A stretch of 64,000 nucleotides of DNA from Methanoculleus sediminis (GCF_001017125.1 NZ_JXOJ01000001.1:139961-203960); one strand, 5' to 3'. Positions 44,668-54,297 are shown, counted from the stretch's first letter. The notes: generated by a model from the letters alone, not told the origin. Program-made: numbers and translations.

Positions 44668-45885
44668 TTATCTGACCTTCCCGAATTCGGTGCTCACGTC
44701 TGCGGCCGACCGATAACTCCGGTCCTCAAACAGCTCGAGTGCCGCGATCACGCCCTCCGGCGCGTCGTTCTTCCGGGCATGGGTTATGAGGTCCTGCCTT
44801 CCCGCCGGGTAGTCCATGCCCTTGAGGTAGACCTGCAGATCGGCGGCCGAGATGTGCGTAAGCGACGGTGCCGCCGTCCCGGTCTTGCGAACATCCCCGG
44901 CAGGCGTCTCGATCCCGGTCGGCTGCCGGGTGCGTGCCTCGCCGCCGAACTCCGCGCTCACGTCGGCAGCCGAACGGTAGGTCCGGTCGGGAAACCCTTC
45001 GAGCGTCGTGAGCACGCTCTCCGGGGCATCGTTCTTCCGGGCGTGGGTTACGAGATCCTGCTTTCCTGCGGGGTAGTCCATGCCCTTGAGGTAGACCTGC
45101 AGGCCGGCGGCCGAGAGGTGTCCGGGAGCCGCCCCCGTCGTCGTGGGCCGTTCGGCCTCCGTCACCGGCCGGGTCTCCACCTCTTCGACGACGGTCTCGC
45201 GGGGCGCGGTCCCGGCACCGGGCACCACCGTCTCGACCCTGCCCTTCTCCACGTCCTCGGCCTTCATCATGGACTCGAGCGTCGGCGCATGCGCCTCCGT
45301 CACCGGCCGGGTCTCCACCTCCTCGACGACGGTCTCGCGGGACGGGGCCGTCGTTACGGGCACCGCCGTCCGTGCCCGGGTCTCTTCCACCTCCTCGGCC
45401 CGTATCGGCATCTCCTCCCGGGGTGCCCGCTCCCGCACCTCCACCCGCTCCGTCGTGACGACCTCGCGGGGCGGCGGCTCCGTTCGGGTCACGGCCCGGG
45501 CCTCCTCCTGGCTCGGGGGGCCCATGGGACGTCTCGACTCGATCAGGCTCCAATTCGCTTCTCTCGGCCAATCCCCCTCCGAGAACCCGGGTTCGTTGTC
45601 GAGCCGGTACTTGCTGATGTTCGCCACGAAGACATCGTCCCCCGGCCGGTAGACCATGGCCTCGATGGGGATCGCGAAGTGCTTCGCTCCGAGGCCGAAC
45701 ATGCCGCCCGTCCTGAGCACCGCGTACGCCACTCTTCCCGTGGGCAGGCCGACCCGCAGGCTCGAGATCTCGCCGAGATCATAACCTTCCGGGTTCTTCA
45801 CCCGCTTCCCTACGACGTCTTCGGATGAGAAGAAATCCTGCCCCTCCGTCCTTCGCACCTGCTGCTCCAGAATCGTTTCAGCCAT
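44668..45885 (-). CDS. PRC-barrel protein with two C-terminal DUF2795 repeats
   Basis: This is a 405-residue protein. Residues about 20-120 form a PRC-barrel (GKRVKNPEGYDLGEISSLRV, MFGLGAKHFAIPIEAM). A long E/R/T/V-rich linker follows, with ETVVEEVETRPVTEA repeated. Two DUF2795-like units then begin LSAAGLQVYLKGMDYPAGKQ and ISAADLQVYLKGMDYPAGRQ, each ending SAADVS-EFG. ATG 45885 is preferred because its paralog also starts MAE. It is the sister of the gene at 46084-47712. Confidence 0.85.
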   Translation of the reverse strand: MAETILEQQVRRTEGQDFFSSEDVVGKRVKNPEGYDLGEISSLRVGLPTGRVAYAVLRTGGMFGLGAKHFAIPIEAMVYRPGDDVFVANISKYRLDNEPGFSEGDWPREANWSLIESRRPMGPPSQEEARAVTRTEPPPREVVTTERVEVRERAPREEMPIRAEEVEETRARTAVPVTTAPSRETVVEEVETRPVTEAHAPTLESMMKAEDVEKGRVETVVPGAGTAPRETVVEEVETRPVTEAERPTTTGAAPGHLSAAGLQVYLKGMDYPAGKQDLVTHARKNDAPESVLTTLEGFPDRTYRSAADVSAEFGGEARTRQPTGIETPAGDVRKTGTAAPSLTHISAADLQVYLKGMDYPAGRQDLITHARKNDAPEGVIAALELFEDRSYRSAADVSTEFGKVR

Positions 45886-46083
45886 TGCAACCACCATATC
45901 CCTGGCGTGCATCCGAAGGCGATCTTCACCTTCGCGCAGAGCGGGCGATGCGTGTTGTGACTATTTAACAGTTCCCCGGTTCCGGCACCGGGGTACCGGC
46001 GAAGCGTTATCCGGCGTAAAATGGGCATGCGGGGGAGGCCGGGAGGGGTGTTTCCCGGCTCCCACCCGCAGGCGGGTTCCCCG

Positions 46084-47712
46084 TCACCTGATCTTTCCGA
46101 ACTCCGAGCTCACATCTGCGGCGGACTGATACGTCCGGTCGGAGAACCCCTCGATCGTCGTGATCACGTCCTGTGGGGCGTTATTCTTCCGTGCCTGGGC
46201 GACGATCTCATGTTTGCCCGCCGGGTAGTCCATGCCCTTGAGGTAGACCTGCAGGTCGGCGGCGGAGAGACGGGTGAGGGAAGGCGCTCTCGTCCGGGTC
46301 TCGGGCCGCTCCTCGACGATGGTCTCTCTTCGAACCTCCTCGGTGACGGTTTCAGGCCGGATCGTCTCCTCCCGCCGCGTCTCCATCCCGGTCGGCTGCT
46401 CGCCACGGGTCTCCCTGCCGAACTCCGTGCTCACATCAGCGGCGGACTGATACGTCCGGTCGGAGAAGCCCTCGATTGCCGTCATCACGTCATCCGGAGC
46501 GTTGTTCTTCCGGGCATGGGTGATGAGATCCTGCCTCCCTGACGGGTAGTCCATGCCCTTGAGGTAGACCTGCAGGTCGGCGGCGGAAAGGCGGATGCGA
46601 GGCGGCACCGTCCTCCGGGTCGCGGGTGCCTCTTCGCGTACTTCCTTCATGGCAGTAGTCTCGTATGCCTCTTCCACGGTGGTTTCGCGAACCTCTCTTG
46701 CAGGCGTCTCGATCCCGGTCGGCTGCCGGGTGCGGGCCTCGCTGCCGAACTCCGCGCTCACGTCGGCGGCCGAACGGTATGTACGGTCGTTGAAGTTCTC
46801 AAGTTCCGTGATCACGCTCTGCGGCGCATTGCTCTGCCGGGCACGGGAAACGAGATCCTGTTTGCCTGCCGGATAGTTCATTCCCGCAAGATAGGTCTGC
46901 AGGCCGGCGGCCGAGAGGCGCCCGGCGGAAGGTCCCGGTGTCATAAGCGACCGTTCGGCCTCCGTCACCGGCCGGGTCTCCATCGCGGCCGGCGGCTCCC
47001 TCCTGACCTCCTCGACGACGGTCTCGCGGGGCGCGGTCTCGACTATGCGCTCCCTGTGAACCGGCTTGACCCCGGACTCCCGGGGGGGCGGGGCCTCCGT
47101 TGTCACCGGCCGCTCCTCGACGGGCTGCGTCGTCGGCTGCTCTCCCCAGCCGCGTGCGACCGTCTGAACGGGCGGCGGCGTCGGAACGACCCTCTCTCCG
47201 GCAGGGGACGTGGTCTCCACCGGTCTCGTTGCGCCTGCCACTGCTGCGCCGGTGGCCGCTGCTGCAGCCGTGCCCACCCCTCGTGACGGCGGAACCTCCC
47301 TCTCCGTTACCGGGGCCGCGGGCTCCGCTGCCGCACGTGCCGGGGGCGATGTCCTGACCAGATTCCAGTTCGCCTCGCGCGGCATCCTGTCCCGGGAGAA
47401 CCCCGGAGAACTATCCAGCGTCCGCTTATCCGCATCCACGACAACGCTTCTCTCCCCGGTGCGGGTGCGAACAGCCTCCCAGGGAATGGCGAAATGTTTC
47501 TCGCCGAATCCGAGGATTCCGCCGTAGGAGAGTACGGCGTACGCTATGCAGCCGCTGTCGCGGTCTATCGCGACATCGCTGATATCGCCGAGGTTCTCTC
47601 CTTCCGGGTTTCGCACCTTGATGTCCCGGATGTCGTGCGCACGCATCAGGTTCACCGTCTCTTCCCGTCCCGGCCGGGTCTCCAGCACCGATCCCATCTG
47701 TTGTTCAGCCAT
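46084..47712 (-). CDS. PRC-barrel protein with three C-terminal DUF2795 repeats
   Basis: This is a 542-residue protein. Residues 25-120 are a PRC-barrel (NPEGENLGDISDVAI, GGILGFGEKHFAIPWEAV). The linker includes AAAAATGAAVAGA and many Pro/Thr/Glu residues. Three DUF2795-like units follow (LSAAGLQTYLAGMNYPAGKQ; LSAADLQVYLKGMDYPSGRQ; LSAADLQVYLKGMDYPAGKH) separated by charged spacers such as EARTRQPTGIETPA. GGAGG lies just before ATG 47712. It is the probable parent or sister copy of the neighbouring gene; function unknown. Confidence 0.85.
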   Translation of the reverse strand: MAEQQMGSVLETRPGREETVNLMRAHDIRDIKVRNPEGENLGDISDVAIDRDSGCIAYAVLSYGGILGFGEKHFAIPWEAVRTRTGERSVVVDADKRTLDSSPGFSRDRMPREANWNLVRTSPPARAAAEPAAPVTEREVPPSRGVGTAAAAATGAAVAGATRPVETTSPAGERVVPTPPPVQTVARGWGEQPTTQPVEERPVTTEAPPPRESGVKPVHRERIVETAPRETVVEEVRREPPAAMETRPVTEAERSLMTPGPSAGRLSAAGLQTYLAGMNYPAGKQDLVSRARQSNAPQSVITELENFNDRTYRSAADVSAEFGSEARTRQPTGIETPAREVRETTVEEAYETTAMKEVREEAPATRRTVPPRIRLSAADLQVYLKGMDYPSGRQDLITHARKNNAPDDVMTAIEGFSDRTYQSAADVSTEFGRETRGEQPTGMETRREETIRPETVTEEVRRETIVEERPETRTRAPSLTRLSAADLQVYLKGMDYPAGKHEIVAQARKNNAPQDVITTIEGFSDRTYQSAADVSSEFGKIR

Positions 47713-47863
47713 CGTATCTCCCTCCAACTCGTTTTTCTCGAAGAGGTTATCCCTTCAAGGCGGGGGAGTAGATGTTCGAGGATACTTAAGGGTTTCCGGC
47801 TCGCGTAGACCGGGCGGTGTCCGGCGGTAAAAAGAAGAAAGGGAGAGGATGCCGGCCCGAACC

Positions 47864-49171
47864 TTACGCCCGGGCGTATCGGAGGATGAGTTCGGTCGCC
47901 GCCCTGATGTCCCGCCCCTGCTTCCTTGCCTCGGCGAGGTAGGTGTTGTAGACCTCGTCGGTCACGAGCCGCAGTTGCGGGCGGAAGAGATCGGCATGCA
48001 TCATCAGGTCGAAGCACCGGGCCTCGCTCTCGGTCAGATCGAGCGCCCGGTATTCCCCGGTATGCGGTACGAACGCCGGATTCTTATCGCGTGGCGTCCT
48101 GACCGCGAGGTCGGCGAGCGGTGTCGCCGGGATGGGCTCGGCGCTGCTCACGAAGACGTCGTCGAGGGAGAGTGCGGCGATGAGGTCCTTCGTCGCCTCG
48201 TAGTCCCGCTCCGTCTCCCCGGGGTAGCCGACGATGAAACTTCCTGCAACCCGAAGGCCGTGCGCCCGGCACCGCTCCACCGCCTCCTCGACCTGCCGGA
48301 CGGTCGCGCCCTTGCCCATCATCCGGAGCACCCGCTCGCTCCCCGACTCGATCCCGAAGAAGACCCACCCGATGGTGTACTGCCGGACGGCATCCAGGAT
48401 CTCGTCGGTGATGCAGTCGACGCGGATGTCGGGGGAGGAGACGTTCTTCTGCCCCATCACCTCCGCCATCGAACGGAGGAGGGCGATGAAGGCCTCCGGG
48501 TTCATCTCACCACCGGTGGAGCCGTAGAGCGATCCGGTCCCCCCGGAGACCGAGAGCCTTGTCGCCCCGTGCGCCGCAAAGGCCTTCACCTCCTCGACGA
48601 TGCGATCAAGCGGCCGGCTCCGGATCGTCCTTCCGAAGAACCGGGGCACCTGGCAGAAGGTGCATCCCCCGATGCACCCCCGGTGGGTCTCGATGTAGGC
48701 GCTCGCCCCCCTGACGCTCTGGCTCCCGATGTCGTCCGGGATCAGGGGGAGCGGACGATCCATCGACGCCGGAGGGGCAGGGGGCATCACGACCGGCCGG
48801 CCGGCGTCGAGGAACGCGATCCCCGAAAGATCGGGCGAGACCCCCTCCTCGACGAGCCTGACCACCGTCTCCTCGCCCTCGCCGACGACCACCGCGTCGG
48901 GGGCGAGCTCCCCGAGCACCATCTCCGGTGCGGCCGAGACCGGCCCCCCGACGTAGACCACCCCTCCGCGCTCGCGGTGAGTCCGGATCAGATCCCGGAT
49001 CGCGGGGTCGAGGAGGTGCTGGGTCGAGAAGAGGCTCATGAGCAGGACCGGATTGGCCGGCACGGCGGGTGCCCGGGTGAGCGTCACCCGATGACCCGCG
49101 TCACGGAGGACACCGCCGATCAGCATGGCGCCGTAGGTGTAGATGCCGGGGGAGAGGATCGTGATCTCCAT
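47864..49171 (-). CDS. B12-binding-type radical SAM protein (MJ_0865-like)
   Basis: A 435-residue protein with an N-terminal Rossmann-like B12-binding-type domain (YTYGAMLIGGVLRDAGHRVT; VVYVGGPVSAAPEMVLGEL; VVVGEGEETVVRLVEEG). The radical SAM core follows with CX3CX2C in HRGCIGGCTFCQVPRFFGR. VGYPGETERDYEATKDLI is typical of the class. I assign it to the MJ_0865-like group on overall pattern with moderate certainty. The B12-type domain lacks an obvious DxHxxG motif, so cobalamin may bind base-off or not at all. The reaction is unknown. Confidence 0.8.
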   Translation of the reverse strand: MEITILSPGIYTYGAMLIGGVLRDAGHRVTLTRAPAVPANPVLLMSLFSTQHLLDPAIRDLIRTHRERGGVVYVGGPVSAAPEMVLGELAPDAVVVGEGEETVVRLVEEGVSPDLSGIAFLDAGRPVVMPPAPPASMDRPLPLIPDDIGSQSVRGASAYIETHRGCIGGCTFCQVPRFFGRTIRSRPLDRIVEEVKAFAAHGATRLSVSGGTGSLYGSTGGEMNPEAFIALLRSMAEVMGQKNVSSPDIRVDCITDEILDAVRQYTIGWVFFGIESGSERVLRMMGKGATVRQVEEAVERCRAHGLRVAGSFIVGYPGETERDYEATKDLIAALSLDDVFVSSAEPIPATPLADLAVRTPRDKNPAFVPHTGEYRALDLTESEARCFDLMMHADLFRPQLRLVTDEVYNTYLAEARKQGRDIRAATELILRYARA

Positions 49172-49217
49172 GATACAGTATCGCCGGAACAGTATACAAA
49201 AGGTGGGGATCTGCCGG

Positions 49218-49913
49218 TCAGAGCGGCACGGGCCGCCTGAACCGCCGGGCCTCGGCAACGGTATGGGCGCCCCGGTCCGAGGCGGCGATCAGCCTGGCCT
49301 GGAGCCGCATGATGTCGGCGATGATGGGTAGCGGGTTCTTCTCCAGCGTCTCCGCGACAACGGCGCGGGCCTCCCGGAGCCTTCCTGCCCTGCGGAGCAG
49401 GTCGACGAGGACGGCTTCGTCCGCCCCTTCCAGGGTGGCCAGCCGCTCGCCCTTCTCCCTCGCCCGCCGCAGGAGGTCGGCGGCACGTTTTCGGCAGATC
49501 CGGGCGGGCACATCCTTCCCCTCGTCGTCGCAGACCCATGCAGCGTGGAGGGATGCCCATGCAGCCTGGGCCAAAAGACCGAGATCTTCCTGGATTATCG
49601 ACCAGCAGAGGAAGGTGTTTGCAATATTCGGAAACTTCCGGGCGTCGAGTTGCCACCGGTAGCGCGGGAGTTTCACCACGTCGGCTGCTCCTTTTGGGGC
49701 CTTGCCCGGATCGGGTGCGCAGTAGCCGCAGGACGGGCACCGTTTCACCCATGCGTAGATAGTGGACCGCAGCGGTTCGGCGGGACGGGTATCGAGGTCG
49801 CGCGACCCGACGCAGCCCGTGGCCTCGGGAATGGTGAACCGGCAGGCCTCGCCGCAGACTGCACAGGTGGTATTGAGGTGACGGAGGTGGGTCATCGATG
49901 GGCTGAATTGCAT
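49218..49913 (-). CDS. zinc-ribbon and helical-repeat protein of unknown function
   Basis: This is a 231-residue protein. Residues 15-85 hold two zinc-type pairs (TTCAVCGEAC; VKRCPSCGYCAPD). The rest is mainly alpha-helical with TPR-like features (LCWSIIQEDLGLLAQAAWASLHAAW). The pattern resembles DUF2225-type proteins. A TATA-like AAAATATATAT near 49924-49934 predicts transcription starting near 49904, which makes the second in-frame ATG at 49895 a better start than 49913. It has no clear partner. Confidence 0.7.
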   Translation of the reverse strand: MQFSPSMTHLRHLNTTCAVCGEACRFTIPEATGCVGSRDLDTRPAEPLRSTIYAWVKRCPSCGYCAPDPGKAPKGAADVVKLPRYRWQLDARKFPNIANTFLCWSIIQEDLGLLAQAAWASLHAAWVCDDEGKDVPARICRKRAADLLRRAREKGERLATLEGADEAVLVDLLRRAGRLREARAVVAETLEKNPLPIIADIMRLQARLIAASDRGAHTVAEARRFRRPVPL

Positions 49914-49983
49914 ATCCTCCGATATATATTTTGCCCACGATAGAATGCGGCGAGATGACGGCTACGCCGTAACCCCCTCCCGC

Positions 49984-51066
49984 TCACCGGGCCAGGGGGG
50001 CTGCCTCCCCGACCCGGCGGGCGTAGGCCGTTACGGCCCACCCGAGGAGCACCGTCGCGCCCGCGACCAGCGCGAGGATCAGCCAGTGAACGGGACCGGC
50101 GGTGTCCACCGCGAGCCTGACCATGAGGTTTAAGGGGTTGTATGGGACGGCCATGACGAGGAGGAAGACCACGACGAGTGCGGTCGAGAAGATGAACTGG
50201 GCGCTCGTCCGTTCGCGGTAATGGAGCGCGACGAGAGCCCCGAGCAGGATGAGGAAGAGCCCACCCGCCGAGGCGTGGAGGAGGATTGCGGCGGCGTTAT
50301 CGACCGCGATGCCGTTGAACCCGAGGAGGAGGAGCCAGGCTCCGGCCTGAACCGGAACCAGAACCTCGCAGGCGGCAACCTTCCCCCAGACCATCTCCGC
50401 GAACGTGACCGGTGTCGACATGAGCGTCTCGAGCGTCTGGCGCTGGTACTCCTCGGTGATGAGGTCGATGATCAGGGCAGCCGAGACGATCGCCGGGAGG
50501 AGGACGAGCAGCGGGATGAGGAGGCCGTAGACGAACTCGAAGAAGTTCTCGCCGCCGCCGGACTCGGGGAAGTTCAGCGAGACCGGGAAGGCGGTCATCC
50601 GGTCGGCCCGGACCTCCCGGAGTTCCTTCTCGTAACCCTGGAGCACCTCTTTTACCTTGACGTTGATTACGCTCGACTGCAGGTCGTTCTGGATGAGGTA
50701 GAGCGTGACCGTGACCGGCTTCTCTGCGTCGGGCGGGGTGTCCGGGACGTAGACCACCGCAGAGATCTTTCGTTCGCGGAGCGCCGCAAGCGCCTGACTG
50801 AGATCCATCCTGTGGAGGATGAGGTCGTCTCGCTTCTCGAACTCGTCGATGAGGGGTGAGTCTGCTCCGGCGTAGCCGACGCCGTAGGTGGTCGTCGAGT
50901 AGCCCTCGATCGCCTCCGGGTCGTACATGGCGGTGAGCCCCACCATCAGGAACGACGAGAACATCGCGATGAAGACCTGCAGGAGGATCGCAAAGACGAT
51001 CGTCTTCTCCGACGAGAGTCCCAGGAGTTCTTTCTTCGCGATAAGGCCGATATTTCGTGTCTTCAC
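49984..51066 (-). CDS. ABC-2 type exporter permease
   Basis: A 360-residue membrane protein with an N-terminal helix (about 22-44), a large outer loop (50-190) and five more helices (about 195-350). VRADRM and TEEYQRQTLETLMSTPVTFAEMVWGK are typical of NatB-like ABC-2 permeases. The start is a GTG at 51066 that overlaps the stop of the upstream permease by four bases, so the two are translationally coupled. It pairs with the ATPase encoded divergently at 52949. Confidence 0.9.
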   Translation of the reverse strand: MKTRNIGLIAKKELLGLSSEKTIVFAILLQVFIAMFSSFLMVGLTAMYDPEAIEGYSTTTYGVGYAGADSPLIDEFEKRDDLILHRMDLSQALAALRERKISAVVYVPDTPPDAEKPVTVTLYLIQNDLQSSVINVKVKEVLQGYEKELREVRADRMTAFPVSLNFPESGGGENFFEFVYGLLIPLLVLLPAIVSAALIIDLITEEYQRQTLETLMSTPVTFAEMVWGKVAACEVLVPVQAGAWLLLLGFNGIAVDNAAAILLHASAGGLFLILLGALVALHYRERTSAQFIFSTALVVVFLLVMAVPYNPLNLMVRLAVDTAGPVHWLILALVAGATVLLGWAVTAYARRVGEAAPLAR

Positions 51067-52868
51067 AGGAGCGCCCCCATCAGGAAGTAGAGGTTGTAGA
51101 GGCTGTGCACCATGCACGCCGCGATGAGCCCCGGCCCGTAACCCTGCCGCCCCCAGAGCAGGAGGAAACCGCCGGTGACGAGCACGCCCGCGATGTGGAG
51201 GAGGAGCGGCATCCAGAGCACCTGGAGGGAGAGGAAGAGGACGCTCCCGAAGATCGACTCGGTGATCTGGGCGAGCGTGGCGAAGAGGAGGAGTTTTTCA
51301 CCGGCCAGGAACCCGAAGCCGATCGCGACCGCACCGATGAGCAGGTTCTTCGGCGTCAGGAACCCGGGCCGCTCCCGTGCCACCGCGTAAAGCCCGATCG
51401 ACTTCGCGAACTCCTCGATGAACGCCGCGGAGACGGTCAGGAGAACAAGGGAGAGCGGCATCGGGATGTTGAAGAAGAGGACGAGCGTCAGCATCTGGGC
51501 CATGAAGACGAACGGTATCGTGAAGCCGGCGAGCAGGAAGAGCGAGAGGTGCGGGTGATCCCGGCTTATCCCGGCCGAGACGAAGTCCGCGAGCCTTGAA
51601 GCGAGCGGCTTCTGCGAGAAGAGCCGCTCCTCGCGGAAGTTCGTGATGCCGACGTAGAAGAGGATGATGCTCGTCGCAAAGAAGAGCACGGTCGAGTAGA
51701 CATACTGCATGGCGGTGAACCCGTCGCCTTGGATATCGAGGACGACCAGGGTGAGGGGCGAGATGATGCTTATGACGTGGGTGTTCGCAAAGACCGTCGG
51801 GAAGAAGAGGTACGACGTGGCGAGGGTCGAGAAGAAGATCGAGACGAACGAGAGTTCCTTGAAACTCCGTGAGGCCATCCCGATGATCAGGGCGTTTGCG
51901 AGGAAGAAGAGGATGACCGGGACGAGCGGGAGGAGGATGGTCATCGGCGCCCCGGCAGAGAGGGTGATCACGGCCGAGATGAGGATCATGATCGTGAAGT
52001 AGGGGAGCGCTTTGCCGACGACGATTGCGGCCGGCCGGACGGGGGTGGAGAGGAGGGCCTCCCCGGCCCTTCCCACCCGCTCGTTCATCACGCTCATCAT
52101 GAAGAACTGCGAGGTGAAGTAGAGCGGGAAGATGAAGACGAATACCAGGATGATTGCATCGAACGGGAGCGGTGGGGAGAGTTCCGAGGGCGTCCTGAAC
52201 TGCTCCATGGCGGAACCGCCCGAGATGACACCGGTGTAGCGCTCGAGGGGATGCCCGCTCCCCGTGTCGGCGAGGTGCTCCCGGAGGGTCTCCTCGGAGA
52301 TGGGCATTGCCGACGCCGGCGGTGTCACCGCTTCGACCGGGCCCGAGGGGACCGGCGGTCTTCCGGCGTCCGCCGGGGCGCCGACCTGCTGCCCGCTCTG
52401 GGTCGCCAGGAAGTCGATCTCGCTCTTCACGTATTGGAGGTCGATCCAGAGCGGGTAGGCGGCGAAGAGGTCGGGTTCTCCGGCGGCCACGCGGGAGACG
52501 TAACTCTCGTAGTCGCGTTCGAGCGTCTTTAAGGCCGCTCGCCCTTTGTCCGTATCGGCGGCGTAGACCTCGCCCTGCAGGACGACGATGTCGTACGCGA
52601 ACCGGCTCTCCCAGAGGGCCGCCCCGCTATCGAGATATGTAGTAAAACGGCTGTCGGGAGCGACGATCCGGGCGATCTCGGGGTCGTCGATGCCGATGCG
52701 GTACATGCCGTCCTGCATATGGACGCCGCTCTGGGCGGCAAATGCCGTCACCAGCACCAGGAGGACGAGAAGCCCCGCCGCAAGCGGGAGGACGCTTCTC
52801 CCCATCGTGGTCATCGATCGGTTCATCTCCCAGGCGGCAATCGTCCGGATGGAGGAGGCGAGACTCAT
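51063..52868 (-). CDS. ABC-2 permease fused to a PrsW-like intramembrane protease
   Basis: A 601-residue protein of two parts. Residues 1-410 form an ABC-2 permease: a helix at 27-45, an outer loop 50-235, then six helices, with NERVGRAGEALLSTPVRPAAIVVGK near 262-286. Residues 430-601 have the PrsW-protease pattern: EEFAK (485-489), FLAGE (520-524), His558 and HSLYN (588-592). Both halves are in one unbroken frame. The fusion suggests that the exporter and the cleavage of a membrane protein or peptide act together. It shares an operon with the second permease. Confidence 0.82.
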   Translation of the reverse strand: MSLASSIRTIAAWEMNRSMTTMGRSVLPLAAGLLVLLVLVTAFAAQSGVHMQDGMYRIGIDDPEIARIVAPDSRFTTYLDSGAALWESRFAYDIVVLQGEVYAADTDKGRAALKTLERDYESYVSRVAAGEPDLFAAYPLWIDLQYVKSEIDFLATQSGQQVGAPADAGRPPVPSGPVEAVTPPASAMPISEETLREHLADTGSGHPLERYTGVISGGSAMEQFRTPSELSPPLPFDAIILVFVFIFPLYFTSQFFMMSVMNERVGRAGEALLSTPVRPAAIVVGKALPYFTIMILISAVITLSAGAPMTILLPLVPVILFFLANALIIGMASRSFKELSFVSIFFSTLATSYLFFPTVFANTHVISIISPLTLVVLDIQGDGFTAMQYVYSTVLFFATSIILFYVGITNFREERLFSQKPLASRLADFVSAGISRDHPHLSLFLLAGFTIPFVFMAQMLTLVLFFNIPMPLSLVLLTVSAAFIEEFAKSIGLYAVARERPGFLTPKNLLIGAVAIGFGFLAGEKLLLFATLAQITESIFGSVLFLSLQVLWMPLLLHIAGVLVTGGFLLLWGRQGYGPGLIAACMVHSLYNLYFLMGALL

Positions 52869-52948
52869 GGTAATCCCTGAAGGCTTCGGAGAACCATATC
52901 TCTGTGCAGCAACCTATTAGTAGGCATCGGAGACATAAGGGATACCGG

Positions 52949-53836
52949 ATGATCACGGCCCGCTCTCTCGTCAAGCATTACGGCGACTTCCCGGCGCTGG
53001 ACGGCGTCACGTTCGACCTCGACGATGCACGGATACTCGGGGTTATCGGGCATAACGGCGCCGGGAAGACGACGCTCTTGAAGATCATGGCCGGCCTTAT
53101 CTCGCCGACGTCGGGTTGCCTCGTCGTCGACGGGGTTGACGTTGTCAGAAGGCCGCTCGACCTGAAACAGAACCTGGGGTACCTCCCCGAAGAGTCGCGG
53201 CTCTACGAGACGATGACCACGGACGCGTATCTCGCGTTCTTCGGGGAGATCTACGGTCTCTCAAAACCGGCCATCCGGGAGCGGCGCGACGAACTCCTCG
53301 ATTCGCTCGCGCTCGATGCGGATGGAAAGAAGATCGGGGAACTCTCGAAGGGGATGAAGCGGAAGGTCGCGATTGCGCGATCGCTGATGCACGACCCGGG
53401 GCTGCTCATCTACGACGAGCCCACCTCCGGCCTCGACCCCATGACCTCGCGGTCGGTGCTCGACTACGTCAAGGATCTCCGCGCCCGGGGCAAGACGGTG
53501 ATCTTCTCCGCCCACAACCTCTTCCAGGTGGAGGAGGCCTGCGATCTCGTCCTGATCCTGCGCCGGGGGAAGGTGGTGGCGAAAGGCACCATGCCCGAAC
53601 TCCGGGAGACCTTCGGGTCGCTCACCTACCAGGTCTTCTTCCGGGTTCCCGACCCGGCGGCGTTCGCGACATCGGTCGGCTACTCGGCCTCCGACGGCCG
53701 GTACCTTGCCGAGGCGCGTTCCGTAGAGGAGTTGAACCGGACGACCGCGGCGCTTGCGGCCGACGGTGCGACGATCGAGCGGATCGAGTCGCATTACCCG
53801 ACGCTCGAGGAGATGCTCCTGAAGATCGGGCGGTAA
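52949..53836 (+). CDS. ABC transporter ATP-binding protein (NatA-like)
   Basis: A 295-residue ATPase. The Walker A is GHNGAGKTT, the Q-loop region is LGYLPEESRLYE, the signature is ELSKGMKRKVAIARS (SKGMK in place of LSGGQ), the Walker B is LLIYDEPTSGLD and the H-loop is FSAHN. Residues 220-295 form a variable C-terminal domain (LTYQVFFRVPD). It diverges from the two permease genes by 80 bases, so a shared promoter region is likely. The substrate is unknown; the NatA/CcmA-like type exports. Confidence 0.94.
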   Translation: MITARSLVKHYGDFPALDGVTFDLDDARILGVIGHNGAGKTTLLKIMAGLISPTSGCLVVDGVDVVRRPLDLKQNLGYLPEESRLYETMTTDAYLAFFGEIYGLSKPAIRERRDELLDSLALDADGKKIGELSKGMKRKVAIARSLMHDPGLLIYDEPTSGLDPMTSRSVLDYVKDLRARGKTVIFSAHNLFQVEEACDLVLILRRGKVVAKGTMPELRETFGSLTYQVFFRVPDPAAFATSVGYSASDGRYLAEARSVEELNRTTAALAADGATIERIESHYPTLEEMLLKIGR

Positions 53837-54223
53837 GCCCGGCCCCTTTTCTACGGGCACAGCGTATCGGGAATCCGCTCTTTTTTGACCCTGCCGCCTT
53901 AACTGCGGGAGCGGTATGGAACGGGGTGTCTCCGGGTCTCCCCTCCCCGCGCAACGCTCTTGCGGGTTTTCCGCCGGGGCAGGATTTATATAGCAGCGGC
54001 ATATATGTGCCTTCACGATCCCGTTTCCGTTGCAACGACCGGCCTTCCGTGAGAAACTCCGGCGCGGGCGGAGGCCGGTGGGGGTTGACCGGACGGCGGG
54101 GCGTCCCGACCGCAATGGAGAAACCGCTCTGCGGAGCATGATCGCGCGAACCGGACGGTCGCAACCTGAAGTAAACAAAGAATCGATCTCGGGTACAAAG
54201 GATGGAAAGAATCGGGTGTTCGA
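53837..54223. other. non-coding gap with a strong TATA box, candidate small RNA
   Basis: The gap between the ABC ATPase stop and the tRNA holds no supported protein. GATTTATATAG (53983-53993) is one of the clearest TATA boxes in the window. It would start a transcript near 54013 running plus-strand through a GC-rich stretch (GGCGGAGGCCGGTGGGGG and following) towards the tRNA on the other strand. A structured RNA is possible but unproven. Confidence 0.35.
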
Positions 54224-54297
54224 CGGGCCTGAAGGGATTTGAACCCTTGGCCTACGGATTAAGAGTCCGTCGCTCTGCCGAACTAAGCTACAGGCCC
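54224..54297 (-). tRNA. tRNA-Lys (anticodon CTT)
   Basis: On the minus strand a 7-bp acceptor stem GGGCCTG/CAGGCCC closes the molecule. The anticodon stem ACGGA/TCCGT holds the loop CTCTTAA, anticodon CTT. The T-arm contains GGTTCAAATCC. The discriminator is G and CCA is not encoded. There is no intron. Confidence 0.95.
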
